Below, one piece after another: positions 25,646 to 35,645 of a stretch of DNA of 64,000 nt. Made by a program: the position numbers and the translations under genes. The stretch's first letter is position 1. Each line of letters starts with the position of its first letter. Source of the stretch: Streptomyces cavernae. Lineage in GTDB: Bacteria; Actinomycetota; Actinomycetes; Streptomycetales; Streptomycetaceae. The notes under the pieces are model-generated. The model was not told where the DNA came from. It did not search any database and worked only from the letters and a program-made list of their open reading frames with translations. The stretch lies in NCBI RefSeq assembly GCF_004023625.1, contig NZ_RPDJ01000023.1:1-64000 (forward strand), written 5' to 3'.

Positions 25646-26232
25646 GCGAGTGCTCCTTCGCGGTCGGTGCGGCCGTCAGTGCGGCGCACTGACGGTGCGG
25701 GGGGTGCGGACACGGCCTCCATGGCCCGTTCCAGCCGACGACGGGCCCGGTGCAGCCGGACGGTCAGGGTCGCGGTGGTGCATCCCAGGACGTGTGCGGC
25801 CTGCGTGCGGCTCAACCCGTGCCAGGCGATCAGGGTCAGCAGTTCCCGGTCGGCGCCGGACAGGCTCGCCAGGGCCTGGAGCGCCGCCTCTCTGTCGGTC
25901 ACGCCCGTGGCCACGTCCTGCGCCTCGGTCCGGGCGCCGGTACTGATGCGCTGGGCCTCCTCGGCGGCGAGGGCGTACTGGTGGCTGTCCCGGCGACGCA
26001 ACTCCCGCACGAGGTTGCGGGCCACGCCCAGGAGCCAGGGCAACGCGGGTTGCGGAACGTCGTACATCCGCCGCCACGCGACCGTGAAGGTCTCGCTGGT
26101 GATGTCCTCACCGACCTGCCGTCCCACCTGGCTCGTGGCGTAGGCGAGTACACGCGGATAGCACTCCTCGTAGACGTCCCGGAAGCGTTGGACTTGAGTC
26201 ACGCGCCGTCTCCTCGTATCGGGCTCTGTCAC
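25642..26232 (-). CDS. RNA polymerase ECF-type sigma-70 factor (second)
   Basis: A 196-residue sigma factor: region 2 (VYEECYPRVLAYATSQVG, GEDITSETFTVAWRRM, WLLGVARNLVRELRRR) and region 4 (LLTLIAWHGLSRTQAAHVLG, LTVRLHRARRRLERAM). It starts at a GTG (26230-26232) and is followed by its membrane partner with a 4-bp overlap. It is divergent from the GH74 gene, with 386 bp between. The sequence does not show which promoters it reads. Confidence 0.9.
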   Translation of the reverse strand: MTEPDTRRRRVTQVQRFRDVYEECYPRVLAYATSQVGRQVGEDITSETFTVAWRRMYDVPQPALPWLLGVARNLVRELRRRDSHQYALAAEEAQRISTGARTEAQDVATGVTDREAALQALASLSGADRELLTLIAWHGLSRTQAAHVLGCTTATLTVRLHRARRRLERAMEAVSAPPAPSVRRTDGRTDREGALA

Positions 26233-26618
26233 TGAGGAATGCGCGTGACGGCCGGGTTATTACAGGCCGGGCGGAATCCCTGTCACCGAGACGACATCGC
26301 GCCGCCCTCGGTCGCCTCGTCACGGAGGTAAGACGTCCCGGACGCGCAGCCGCACACCTGACTTGACCTGCCGCCCGTCGGCCGTCGCGTTCACCGCCTG
26401 CCCACGGTGTCCTCGGCCGCCTCCGGCACGGCGTGAACCTGCGTCACCGTCCCAAGGCGCCCGGAGGGGACACCTGTTCATGACCTGCCCGTCAGAAATT
26501 TCCCGGCTCGAGGCAACCCTTTGCGGAGCCTGTGACCACAAGGAGTCGGATTCCGGCCAACTCGCTGGCCGGATCCGCCCTTCCTCAGGTGAACGGCATG
26601 CAAGGAGAACCCCTCCCC
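26233..26618. other. 386-bp divergent intergenic region with a hairpin
   Basis: It separates the second sigma gene (minus) from the GH74 gene (plus). Near its right side GGATTCCGGCCA (26548-26559) is nearly the inverse of TGGCCGGATCC (26566-26576), with one bulged base; this may be an operator or leader structure for GH74. GGCAACC at 26512-26518 could be an ECF-type -35, but no matching -10 was clear. No gene was seen. Confidence 0.45.
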
Positions 26619-29291
26619 ATGAAGAACCCCACGAACGGCGGGCGCCGCGGGCGTCACCGCCGTCGCTGGACCGCCACCGCTCTGCTGCTCGGCGTGCCCC
26701 TCGCCGTCGTCCCGTACCTCCTGTTCGCGCAGGAGGACTCCCAGGCCGCGACGGTCGACGGCGATGCCTACTACAGGCTGGTTTCCGTGCGCAGCGGCAA
26801 GGTGATGGACGTCAACGGCTTCTCCACCGCCGACGGCACCCGTATCCAGCAGTGGACCGACCAGAACACCGCCAACCAGCAGTGGAAGCTGAGATCCACC
26901 GGGGACGGCTATTACGAGCTGGTGAACCGCAACAGCGGCAAACTGCTGGGCATAGCGGGCGACTCGACCGCCCGGGCGGCCGCCGCCGAGCAGCAGACCG
27001 ACAGCTCCGCCACCTCCCAGGAGTGGCGGATCGACGATGTGAGCGGTGCCGACGCCGTCACCTTCACCTCTCGCAGGAGCGGCCAGGTCCTGGACGTCTC
27101 CGGAGGCTCCACGGCCCAGGGCGCCGCAGTCATCCAGTATCCGAGCCACGGCGGCACCAACCAGCAGTGGAAGCTGGTGAAGACGGCCGAGACCCAGTCG
27201 TCCGGGACCGGCAGCACGCAGTCCGGGACCGGCAGCGCGCAGACCACGGCCGCGGCCGGACCGTATGTGTGGAAGAACGCCCAGGTGGTGGGCGGCGGTT
27301 ACGTCACCGGGCTGGTGTTCAACCAGCGGGAGAAGGGGCTGCTGTACGCGCGCACCGACATGGGCGGCGCCTACCGCTGGGACACCGCGGCCGAGCAGTG
27401 GATCCCGCTGACCGACTGGGCCGGCGAGCAGGACTGGAACCTGCTGGGCATCGACTCGGTGGCCACCGACCCCGTCGACCCCAATCGGCTCTACCTCGGG
27501 GCAGGCACCTACACCAACGAGTGGGCGGGCAACGGCGCGATCCTGCGCTCCACCGACCGGGGCCGCACCTTCCAGCGCACCAACCTGCCCTTCAAGCTGG
27601 GCGCCAATGAGCCCGGCCGCGGCGCGGGCGAACGACTCGCGATCAACCCCGCCGACAACGGCACCCTGCTGCTGGGCACCCGCAAGAACGGCCTGTGGCG
27701 CAGCACCGACCACGGCGCGACCTGGAACCAGGTCTCCTCGTTCCCGGTCAAGGACGGGGCGAGCAGCGGCGCGGGCATCTCCTTCGTGACCTACGGTCCC
27801 TCCGACGGCAAGACGGTCTACGTCGGCGTCAACGACAAGTCCACCTCCCTGTACCGCTCCACCGACGGCGGCGGCACCTGGCAGGCCGTCTCCGGGCAGC
27901 CCACCGGCCAGATGCCGCAGCACGGCGTGGTCTCCGGCGACGGCTCGCTGTTCCTGACGTACAGCAACAGCATCGGACCCATGGACGCGACGGCGGGCTC
28001 GGTGTGGAAGTACACGCCGGCCGGCGGGGCGTGGAAGAACGTCTCCCCGTCCCAGGGCGGCTACGGGTTCTCCGGTCTGGCCGTCGATCCGCAGAAGCCG
28101 TCCACGGTGATGGTCACCACCCTCGACCGCTGGTGGCCCGAGGACGAGATCTACCGGACCACCGACGGCGGTACGACCTGGAAGGCACTGGCCGACAAGT
28201 CAGTGCGGGACGCCTCCGCCGCTCCTTACATCGGCACCCACACCGGGCACTGGATGACCGCCCTGGCCATCGACCCCTTCGACTCCGGGCATGTGCTGTA
28301 CGGCACCGGCAACGGCATCTGGCGCAGCAAGGACGCCAACGCCACCGACAGCGGTGGCACCAGCCACTGGACCGTGGGGGCCCGAGGGCTGGAGGAGACC
28401 GCGCTGCTGGACGCCATCGCCCCGCCCGGTGGCGCCAGCGTCGTCACCGCCATGGGCGACCAGGGCGGTTTCCGCCACGACTCCCTGACCGAGGTGCCCG
28501 CCGGGCGGCTGAAGAACCCGATGATGACCAACAGCACCGACATCGACTTCGCCCAGTCCAACCCCTCGATGATGGTCCGGGTCGGCCATGGCGGCGATCA
28601 GGACGGCGCCTACTCCACCGACGGCGGCAGCACCTGGAACGGCTTCACGGCAGAGCCGGTTGCCGGCGCCCAGGACGGCCATGTCGCGCTCTCGGCGGAC
28701 GGCTCCACCATCGTCTGGACCGAGGCCGGTCAGGCCCCGTACCGCTCGACCGACAAGGGGGCGAGCTGGTCCAAGGTCAGCGGCCTGGGCACCGACGCCG
28801 TGGTCGTCGCCGACCGCTCCTCGGCCGGGACCTTCTACTCCCTGTCCGGCGGCACGCTCTACGCCGGCACCGACGGCGGCGCCACCTTCACCGCCCGCGC
28901 CACCAACCTGCCCTCCGGCCGGCTCACGGCCGTCCCCGGAATCGCCGGGGACCTGTGGATCGCCGGCGGTGGCAAGGGGCTGCTGCACTCCACGGACGGC
29001 GGCCGCACCTTCACCACGCTCGCCACGGTGCAGTCCGCCTCCGCCCTCGGCTTCGGCAAGGCCGCCTCGGGTGCCTCCTACCAGGCCCTGTACCTGATCG
29101 GCACCATCAAGGACGTCACCGGAGTCTTCCGCTCCACCGACAAGGGCGCCACGTGGGTCCGCGTCAACGACGACGCCCACCAGTGGGGCAGCATCGGCGG
29201 CAGCGGCGTCATCACCGGCGACCCCGACACGTTCGGCCGGGTCTACGTCGGCACCAACGGACGCGGTCTCCAGTACGGCGACCCGTCCTGA
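26619..29291 (+). CDS. Secreted GH74 xyloglucanase with N-terminal ricin-type domain
   Basis: An 890-residue exported enzyme: signal/anchor at about 10-45, a ricin-type beta-trefoil (about 48-185, with three GKVMDVNG/QQWK-type units and NQQWKL repeats), a Ser/Gly/Thr linker, then a GH74 double propeller (about 205-890) rich in the BNR-like S(T/K)DGG.TW motif. RTDMGGAYRW near residue 247 includes the conserved GH74 catalytic-base Asp, and TDIDFAQSNPSM fits the second conserved region. GH74 enzymes cut the beta-1,4-glucan backbone of xyloglucan. ATG at 26619 with AAGGAG 11 bases upstream; a 29-residue upstream extension is rejected. A strong terminator follows. Confidence 0.92.
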   Translation: MKNPTNGGRRGRHRRRWTATALLLGVPLAVVPYLLFAQEDSQAATVDGDAYYRLVSVRSGKVMDVNGFSTADGTRIQQWTDQNTANQQWKLRSTGDGYYELVNRNSGKLLGIAGDSTARAAAAEQQTDSSATSQEWRIDDVSGADAVTFTSRRSGQVLDVSGGSTAQGAAVIQYPSHGGTNQQWKLVKTAETQSSGTGSTQSGTGSAQTTAAAGPYVWKNAQVVGGGYVTGLVFNQREKGLLYARTDMGGAYRWDTAAEQWIPLTDWAGEQDWNLLGIDSVATDPVDPNRLYLGAGTYTNEWAGNGAILRSTDRGRTFQRTNLPFKLGANEPGRGAGERLAINPADNGTLLLGTRKNGLWRSTDHGATWNQVSSFPVKDGASSGAGISFVTYGPSDGKTVYVGVNDKSTSLYRSTDGGGTWQAVSGQPTGQMPQHGVVSGDGSLFLTYSNSIGPMDATAGSVWKYTPAGGAWKNVSPSQGGYGFSGLAVDPQKPSTVMVTTLDRWWPEDEIYRTTDGGTTWKALADKSVRDASAAPYIGTHTGHWMTALAIDPFDSGHVLYGTGNGIWRSKDANATDSGGTSHWTVGARGLEETALLDAIAPPGGASVVTAMGDQGGFRHDSLTEVPAGRLKNPMMTNSTDIDFAQSNPSMMVRVGHGGDQDGAYSTDGGSTWNGFTAEPVAGAQDGHVALSADGSTIVWTEAGQAPYRSTDKGASWSKVSGLGTDAVVVADRSSAGTFYSLSGGTLYAGTDGGATFTARATNLPSGRLTAVPGIAGDLWIAGGGKGLLHSTDGGRTFTTLATVQSASALGFGKAASGASYQALYLIGTIKDVTGVFRSTDKGATWVRVNDDAHQWGSIGGSGVITGDPDTFGRVYVGTNGRGLQYGDPS

Positions 29292-29304
29292 CCCCAACGC
29301 CCGA

Positions 29305-29338
29305 GCGGGGCCGCAGGCACCACGGCCTGCGGCCCCGC
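29305..29338 (+). terminator. Terminator after GH74 gene
   Basis: GCGGGGCCGCAGGC (29305-29318) pairs perfectly with GCCTGCGGCCCCGC (29325-29338): a 14-bp stem with a 6-base loop, 13 bp after the stop. Confidence 0.85.
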
Positions 29339-29513
29339 CATGGCTGATCCCCGCCATGCCTGATGGACTCGCGGAGGCGTGTGCCGCGCCGGTTCACCGG
29401 CGGCGGCCGGCACCAGGCGGCCGAAGAGCCGCGCGGGCAGCGCGAGTGGGTACCGGCCGGTGGTCATGAGCCTGGGGCCGCGGTGCCAGGCATGATCAGG
29501 GCAGGTCGGGACC

Positions 29514-30182
29514 TCAGCGGTCGACGATGCCCGAACGCCAGGCCCATGCGGCGATCTCGACGCGGTTGCGGGCGGGGAGCTTGGTCTGCACGTTGCCCAG
29601 ATGGGTCTTCACCGTGCCCACGGAGATCGACAGTTCTGCGGCGATCTCCGCGTTGGTGAGGCCGTTGGCCACGAGCCGCACCACGTCCGTCTCGCGGGCC
29701 GACAGACCGGACGACCGGGCTTCCCGGGTGGCGGGCGCGGTCGGGGCCGGCAGGCCCCGGAGCAGTCGAAGCGTGATGGACGGGCTGACCAGGGCCTCCC
29801 CGGACGCCGCGGCTCGGATCGCCTCGACCAGCAGCGCGGGGCCGGAGTCCTTGAGCAGGAAGCCGCAGGCGCCGTCGCGCAGGGCGCGGTGGACGTACTC
29901 GTCGTCGTCGAACGTCGTGGCCACGACGACCTTCGGGGGGTCGACCAGGCCGGGACGGGTCAGCCGGCGCAGCGCCTCCAGACCGTCCAGCCGGGGCATG
30001 CGGATGTCCATCAGGACGACGTCGGGGCGGTGTCGCTCGGCGAGTTCCACCGCCTCCAGGCCGTCTGCCGCATGTCCGACGACCTCGATGTCGTCCTCGG
30101 CGGCCAGGATCATCTCGAAGCCGGTCCGGACCATGGCCTGGTCGTCGGCCAGCAGCACACGGATCTTCGCCCGGCCCGTCAT
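29514..30182 (-). CDS. NarL/LuxR-type response regulator
   Basis: A 222-residue response regulator. The receiver domain (about 8-125) has the acidic pair LLADDQAM, phospho-acceptor Asp59 in VLMDIRMP and the conserved Lys in FLLKDSG. The C-terminal LuxR helix-turn-helix (about 155-215) reads LSARETDVVRLVANGLTN..VGTVKTHLGNV. Its ATG overlaps the stop of the kinase gene as ATGA, so the kinase is its partner. Targets cannot be deduced; no obvious effector operon adjoins. Confidence 0.94.
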   Translation of the reverse strand: MTGRAKIRVLLADDQAMVRTGFEMILAAEDDIEVVGHAADGLEAVELAERHRPDVVLMDIRMPRLDGLEALRRLTRPGLVDPPKVVVATTFDDDEYVHRALRDGACGFLLKDSGPALLVEAIRAAASGEALVSPSITLRLLRGLPAPTAPATREARSSGLSARETDVVRLVANGLTNAEIAAELSISVGTVKTHLGNVQTKLPARNRVEIAAWAWRSGIVDR

Positions 30183-31462
30183 GCCGCGCTTCCCACGGAC
30201 GCGTCCAGACGTGCGCCCACCGGCAGCGTCGCCTCGACGCGCCAGCCCCCGGCCGCTGCGGGGCCCGACTGGACCCGGCCGCCGATCATGCCCACCCGCT
30301 CCGCCAGCCCCTTCAGCCCGAAACCACCGCCGAGTGCCTGGAGGGCCTGGTGGCCGGCGCGGGACCGTCCGTCGTCGCTCACGGTCACGGTGACCCGCGG
30401 CCCGGAGCGGACCAGGCGCACCTCCACCTCGGTGAAGTCGCGGGCGTGCTTGCGTATGTTGGTCAGCGCCTCCATGACCACCCGGTGCAGGGTGGTGACC
30501 ACCTCCACGGGCAGGTCCTCCAAGTCGCCCTCCGTCCGCAGGCTCGCCCTGCCGCCGCCGACCGGAGCGAACTCCTCGACGAGGGAACGCACTTCGGCCA
30601 TGCCGACGAGCGGGGCGGTGACCGTTTCCCCGGTCTCGCCCGCGTCCGCCGGGGCGGTGTCGCGCAGCATCCCGACCATCGCACGCATCGACTTAAGCGC
30701 CTCCGCCCCCGCGTGCTCGATCCGTTCCAGTGCCGGCGGCACCAGGTCCGGGCGGCGGACGGCGATCGAGCGCGCCCCCTGTGCCTGGATGACGATGCCC
30801 GTCACATGGTGGGCGACGAAGTCGTGCAGGTCCCGGGCGAACTCCGCGCGTTGCTCCAGCCGTACGGCGGTCTCCCTGCGCTGCCGGTCCGCGACGACCA
30901 GACGTATGGTCAGGCCGATGGCCAGGGCGGCTACGGCCGCCAGGGTGAAGAAGAACGCCAGGACCATGCTGCCCAGATCGATCTCGACGGCCAGCGGGCG
31001 CAGGACGATCGCCGCGACGCAGGCCGGCGCGGCCACAGCCGCCCACCTCGGCGCGCCGCGCCATGCGGTCAGTGTCAACAACCCCAGCAGCGCCGCCGGT
31101 TCGGTGAATCCGACCGGTGGCTCCACGGGCGTGTACCCGTTCTCCTCCCGGACGGACAACACCCGGATGACGTGGACGGAGGCCGTCGTGCCGAGCGACA
31201 GCGCCGCCACGGTACCGGTCACGAGCGGCAGGCCCCGGGCGCCCAGCCGGGGCCAGAGCAGGAGAGCGGCGGCCGACAGCATCGCGGAGCCCAGCATCAG
31301 CGGACCGGCCGTGTGTGCGTCGACCCTGGTGAAAGCCTGGCCCAGCAGACCGAACGCGCCGATCAGGTAGTCGAATCCACCGAGACAGAGCAGCAGCACG
31401 CCCACGACGGGCCACACCGCCGTGCGCACCCACGACCACTGCCAGGATCGCCAGGACCTCAT
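30179..31462 (-). CDS. Two-component sensor histidine kinase (HisKA_3 type)
   Basis: A 427-residue kinase. The N-terminal half holds several membrane helices; the phospho-acceptor is His213 in ARDLHDFVAHHVTG; the ATPase domain follows with an N-box-like MEALTNIRKHA and the G-box VTVSDDG. There is no large extracellular sensor domain, so the signal is probably sensed within the membrane, as in DesK-like actinobacterial kinases. It is translationally coupled to the response regulator and divergent from the VanZ-like gene. Confidence 0.92.
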   Translation of the reverse strand: MRSWRSWQWSWVRTAVWPVVGVLLLCLGGFDYLIGAFGLLGQAFTRVDAHTAGPLMLGSAMLSAAALLLWPRLGARGLPLVTGTVAALSLGTTASVHVIRVLSVREENGYTPVEPPVGFTEPAALLGLLTLTAWRGAPRWAAVAAPACVAAIVLRPLAVEIDLGSMVLAFFFTLAAVAALAIGLTIRLVVADRQRRETAVRLEQRAEFARDLHDFVAHHVTGIVIQAQGARSIAVRRPDLVPPALERIEHAGAEALKSMRAMVGMLRDTAPADAGETGETVTAPLVGMAEVRSLVEEFAPVGGGRASLRTEGDLEDLPVEVVTTLHRVVMEALTNIRKHARDFTEVEVRLVRSGPRVTVTVSDDGRSRAGHQALQALGGGFGLKGLAERVGMIGGRVQSGPAAAGGWRVEATLPVGARLDASVGSAA

Positions 31463-31619
31463 GCCGGGAGCGTAGCCGGGAGGTCGGCCGAAAGTCGTAG
31501 TGCTCCACCGAAAGATCTGACTATCGCAAGATCCGCAGCCCGGGTGCGGCGGACGAGAGTTGGCTTCGCCGCCGGACGCCGCCGGCAGTCAATCCCGTCA
31601 AACCGAGGAGCAACTCCCC

Positions 31620-32261
31620 ATGGGCGACATCAACTTCGAGATCGGTGCCCCCACCGTGCTGGGGCCGCTGCTGGCCGCGTTCGGCGTGCTGATGGCCGTC
31701 CGGCTCCGGCAGGGCAGGCCCGGCTGGAGGGGAGGGCACGCCGTGACCTGCCTGCTGGCGGCCGGATACGCCGCCGGCGTCCTCGCCCTCACGCTCTTCC
31801 CGATCGTGGTGACCTACGGCAAGTACGCCAACCTGATGCCCTGGACCAGCCAGATCAACTGGATTCCGGCGCCCAGCCCCGACCCCAGCATCGTCGCCAA
31901 CGTGATCCTGATGGTCCCGCTCGGCATGCTGCTCCCGTTGATGTCGGCCCGGGCCGGGTCGAAGGGGCGGGTCACGGCCGTCACGGCGGCGGTGAGTCTG
32001 TCGATCGAGCTGACCCAGCTCCTCATGTACATCGTGTGCAACAACGCCCGTCTGACCGATGTCACCGACCTCATGGTCAACACGCTCGGCGGGCTCATCG
32101 GTTACGTCGTCCTCCAGGGCGCGGCCCGCGTCCCGGCCCTGGCCCGCCTGCTGCACACCCTCGCCCTGCCCGGCTCCGCGTTCGCCGCGCGGGAGCCGGT
32201 GGTGCCCCGCCCCGCCGACGCCACCCGTCCCGCGGCCGAGGCCACCGCCGCCGAATCCTGA
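31620..32261 (+). CDS. VanZ-family membrane protein
   Basis: A 213-residue protein with four to five membrane helices. VanZ landmarks are LTLFPIVV, the motif around NWIPAP..SIVANVILMVPLGMLLPL, SIELTQLLMY and LTDVTDLMVNTLGGLIGY. The family includes VanZ (teicoplanin resistance) but most members have no known function, so antibiotic resistance should not be assumed. ATG at 31620 with GAGGAG nine bases before. It is divergent from the kinase gene and may be its target, which is inference only. Confidence 0.88.
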   Translation: MGDINFEIGAPTVLGPLLAAFGVLMAVRLRQGRPGWRGGHAVTCLLAAGYAAGVLALTLFPIVVTYGKYANLMPWTSQINWIPAPSPDPSIVANVILMVPLGMLLPLMSARAGSKGRVTAVTAAVSLSIELTQLLMYIVCNNARLTDVTDLMVNTLGGLIGYVVLQGAARVPALARLLHTLALPGSAFAAREPVVPRPADATRPAAEATAAES

Positions 32262-32346
32262 CCACGGCCCGACCTTCCCTGGCCATAGTCCGCGCCGGCC
32301 CCGCTCACCGCCCTCGCCGCCACGCTCCGCAGCGAGGTGGGGCGGA

Positions 32347-34293
32347 TCAGCTCCGCTGGCGGCAGTACAGGGCGTCGGGCGTCCGCGACGAGCCCACACG
32401 GCCCGTGACGGCGATCCCGGCCGCGTACTCGTCGTCCGCGCACTGGCCCTTGTAGTGGCCGAGCGCGAAGTCGCCGCCCTTGGGGGACGAGCCCCTGTTG
32501 TCGCCGCGGTCGAACCAGACGGTGCGGCCGCTCGTGCCGACGATCGAGCCGGGCGGGGCGGCTACGCACAGGGCGGCGGAGACGGCGGCGCCGCGGACGC
32601 TGTAGCCGGTCATGAAGTGGCCCTCGGGGCACTGGAGTTTGGTGTATCCGGTCGCCCAGTCCCGGCCCGGCGTGACGTACCGTTCGTCGACGATCACCTT
32701 GTGTCCGGCGGCCGGATCCCACACCGGGCCCGCGGACACGTCCGAGCACAGGCCGCGGTTGCCGGTGTGGCTGAGGCCGAGGAGCCGCTGCCCGTCCGGG
32801 CAGACGGCCTTGCGGGCTCCGGAGTCCCAGTCGGGCAGGGCACGCATCCGCCTCGATGCGACGAAGTCGCCGTGGTCGGGGCTGAGCATGGACCAGTCCG
32901 TCACCGGGCCGACGCGGCCGGTGCGGCCCTGGGCCCCGATGAGCCGGCTCCACGCGGTGGCACGCCAGTCGTCACCGTCGTACACGCCCATCCGGTTGCC
33001 CGCCGCGTCCCAGTGCAGCAGCGCCCAGCCGTTGCCGGTGCGGTTCTCGTGCCAGCCGACGAGGGGCCAGTACGCGAAGTCGGCGTCGGTGCGGATCAGG
33101 TGGTCGACGAAGTTCTCGAACCAGGCGCGCTGCCGGGCGCCGGTCTCCGCGCGGCCCCCGATGCCGAACTCGCTGATCCAGACGGGGGCGGTGAAGTGCT
33201 GGTCCTGTTCCGCGGTGACGAAGAACGCCTGGCGGTTCAGCACGTCGATCAGTTCGGTGGGCGTGAGGTCGCGGTAGCGGGGGTCGGTGGTCTCGCCCGT
33301 TCCGGTGGCGCCGCTGTGGTTGGGGCCGGTGTAGTCGTAGAAGTGTGCGGAGTACACGAGCTTGCCCGAGTCGACGAGCGTGTGCGAGAGGCGGCGTACG
33401 GGTTCCAGGGTGGGGCGTTCGTGCGGGAGGCCGTCGACGGGGATGCCGGTCCAGTTGATGCCCTCGACGATGATCAGCAGATCGGGATTGGCCTCCGTCA
33501 GGATGCGGTCGCCCACGCGCTGTGAGGCGGTGAACCAGTCGTGGTTGTCACCGAGGCCCCAGTTGGGGTCGTTCCAGATGTCGCGGCGCACCTCGTTGTA
33601 GAGGTCGGCGCCGACGACCCGCTTGTTGTCCTTGTAGCGACGGGCCATGAAGAGCCAGTCGTTCTCCCAGGTCTGGGTGGAACGGCTCGCGTTCCAGCGT
33701 TCGTTGCCGTCGACTCCGCAGCACCAGCGGGTCGTGTTGGTGTGGTTGTTGAGGATCACGGCGAGGCCGGCGGCGGTGAGTTCACGGACGACGACGTCGT
33801 ACACCTGGAGTGGGGTCTTGCCGCGCAGGGAGCGGTTGGCGGCGACGGCGTCGTCCGTGACGGGGACGCTGTCGTGGATCATCTCGTTGGAGAAGGGCAG
33901 TCGAATGCTGTTGATCCCGATCTCCCGGAAACCGGCGATGATCTCGGCCATGGGGGCGCGGTCCAGGCCGAGCGGTATCCGGCCGGAGTTCTCGCCCGCG
34001 TGGTGGTTGGCGTCCTCATCAGCGCTTCCTGAACCGTTCCAGGTGCCGCTGGCTCCGTGCCAGTTGCCGGACCGCAGCTTGAAGCGGTCGCCGTCCGCGT
34101 CGACGATCCAGCGGCCTCGCGTGCTGAGCGGTGCCGTCCAGTCCGCCGCGGCCGCGGCGGACACGGTGCTGCCGGATGGCATGGCGGTCTCGGGGGCGGG
34201 ATCCTGCGCGGCCGCGGGGACGGGCGCCAGGGGCACCAGGAGGAACACGGCGGCCAGCGTGGCCCTGACGAAGGATCCGCGCACGGTCACCAT
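32347..34293 (-). CDS. Secreted GH5-family glycoside hydrolase with Cys-containing C-terminal domain
   Basis: A 648-residue exported enzyme: signal peptide (about 1-30), GH5 barrel (about 50-450) and a C-terminal domain of about 170 residues with paired cysteines (VCPDGQRLLG, GLCSDVS, QCPEGHFMTGYS, LYCRQRS). Catalytic residues by position are the acid/base Glu234 in ADLYNEVRRD and the nucleophile Glu375 in VWISEFGIGG. The family hydrolyses beta-glucans or mannans; the exact substrate is not clear. The C-terminal domain is probably a carbohydrate- or surface-binding module. It converges with the VanZ-like gene. Confidence 0.9.
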   Translation of the reverse strand: MVTVRGSFVRATLAAVFLLVPLAPVPAAAQDPAPETAMPSGSTVSAAAAADWTAPLSTRGRWIVDADGDRFKLRSGNWHGASGTWNGSGSADEDANHHAGENSGRIPLGLDRAPMAEIIAGFREIGINSIRLPFSNEMIHDSVPVTDDAVAANRSLRGKTPLQVYDVVVRELTAAGLAVILNNHTNTTRWCCGVDGNERWNASRSTQTWENDWLFMARRYKDNKRVVGADLYNEVRRDIWNDPNWGLGDNHDWFTASQRVGDRILTEANPDLLIIVEGINWTGIPVDGLPHERPTLEPVRRLSHTLVDSGKLVYSAHFYDYTGPNHSGATGTGETTDPRYRDLTPTELIDVLNRQAFFVTAEQDQHFTAPVWISEFGIGGRAETGARQRAWFENFVDHLIRTDADFAYWPLVGWHENRTGNGWALLHWDAAGNRMGVYDGDDWRATAWSRLIGAQGRTGRVGPVTDWSMLSPDHGDFVASRRMRALPDWDSGARKAVCPDGQRLLGLSHTGNRGLCSDVSAGPVWDPAAGHKVIVDERYVTPGRDWATGYTKLQCPEGHFMTGYSVRGAAVSAALCVAAPPGSIVGTSGRTVWFDRGDNRGSSPKGGDFALGHYKGQCADDEYAAGIAVTGRVGSSRTPDALYCRQRS

Positions 34294-34449
34294 CCCGACA
34301 TTGTTGTCATGGCGGCGTCATCATGGCCGATGGTGCGGCAGCAGTCCAGCCCCGCACGTACCGCATCCGTCACGAACTCGACGAGCTGTGGGCCATGGGG
34401 CTGTGGGCCATGGCCCATGGACACCGAGCCGCGTCCGCGGAGTCCTGTC

Positions 34450-34490
34450 CCCGCTCCATGACGAAGGCCCAGGTCGGAGACCCGGGCCTT
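34450..34490 (+). repeat. Degenerate relative of the tRNA-3'-end/terminator repeat
   Basis: CCCGCTCCATG is followed, three bases on, by AAGGCCCAGGTC (34464-34475), GGA and GACCCGGGCCTT (34479-34490), a terminator-like hairpin. The layout and the core CCAGGTC.GG.GACCCGGG match the 41-bp repeats at 13537 and 42223, with base changes in the outer stem. It may be a third tRNA-end scar or simply a similar terminator. No tRNA body is upstream. Confidence 0.4.
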
Positions 34491-34536
34491 TCCGCCGTAC
34501 GTCGTGATCAGCTGCACGCCGTCACAGTCGTCGTGT

Positions 34537-34674
34537 TCACGCCGTGTGCCGGCGCCTGCGGACTCCCGCCTCCGCCGACAGGTGGCCCGCGCCGCCCAGG
34601 ACGATCACCTGGAAAGCCGCGCCGACGTAGGCGGTCACGAAGCGGGAGATCCTGCGTGTGCGGGTGCTGCTCAT
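34537..34674 (-). CDS. Putative 45-residue membrane protein
   Basis: A short frame from ATG 34672-34674 to TGA 34537-34539. It begins MSSTRTRRISRFVTAY, has a hydrophobic stretch VGAAFQVIVLGGAGHLS and a basic end (VRRRRHTA). Positive-hydrophobic-positive layout is typical of small Streptomyces membrane proteins. The ribosome site (GGCAGGTGA) is weak. It lies in the otherwise empty interval between the GH5 gene and the DUF4232 lipoprotein, on the same strand as both. Confidence 0.4.
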   Translation of the reverse strand: MSSTRTRRISRFVTAYVGAAFQVIVLGGAGHLSAEAGVRRRRHTA

Positions 34675-34730
34675 GGTGGGTCACCTGCCTGCTCGGGTCT
34701 GTGGGCTGGTTCTCGACGCGCGCTCAGGCG

Positions 34731-35471
<741 letters not shown>

Positions 35472-35645
35472 GTGGCCAGGCCCCTTCGGTGTTCGGGTGG
35501 GGTGGTGATTGGATGACCGAAGCTTGTGGTGCGATCTGTCCCAGCCGCCACGAAAGGCGGGCAGTTGGGGACGCTGGAACACAGAAACGCGCTCTGAACA
35601 GGGAGAAGACCGAGGCCCTGGAACGCGGGACTGGAACACGAGGGG

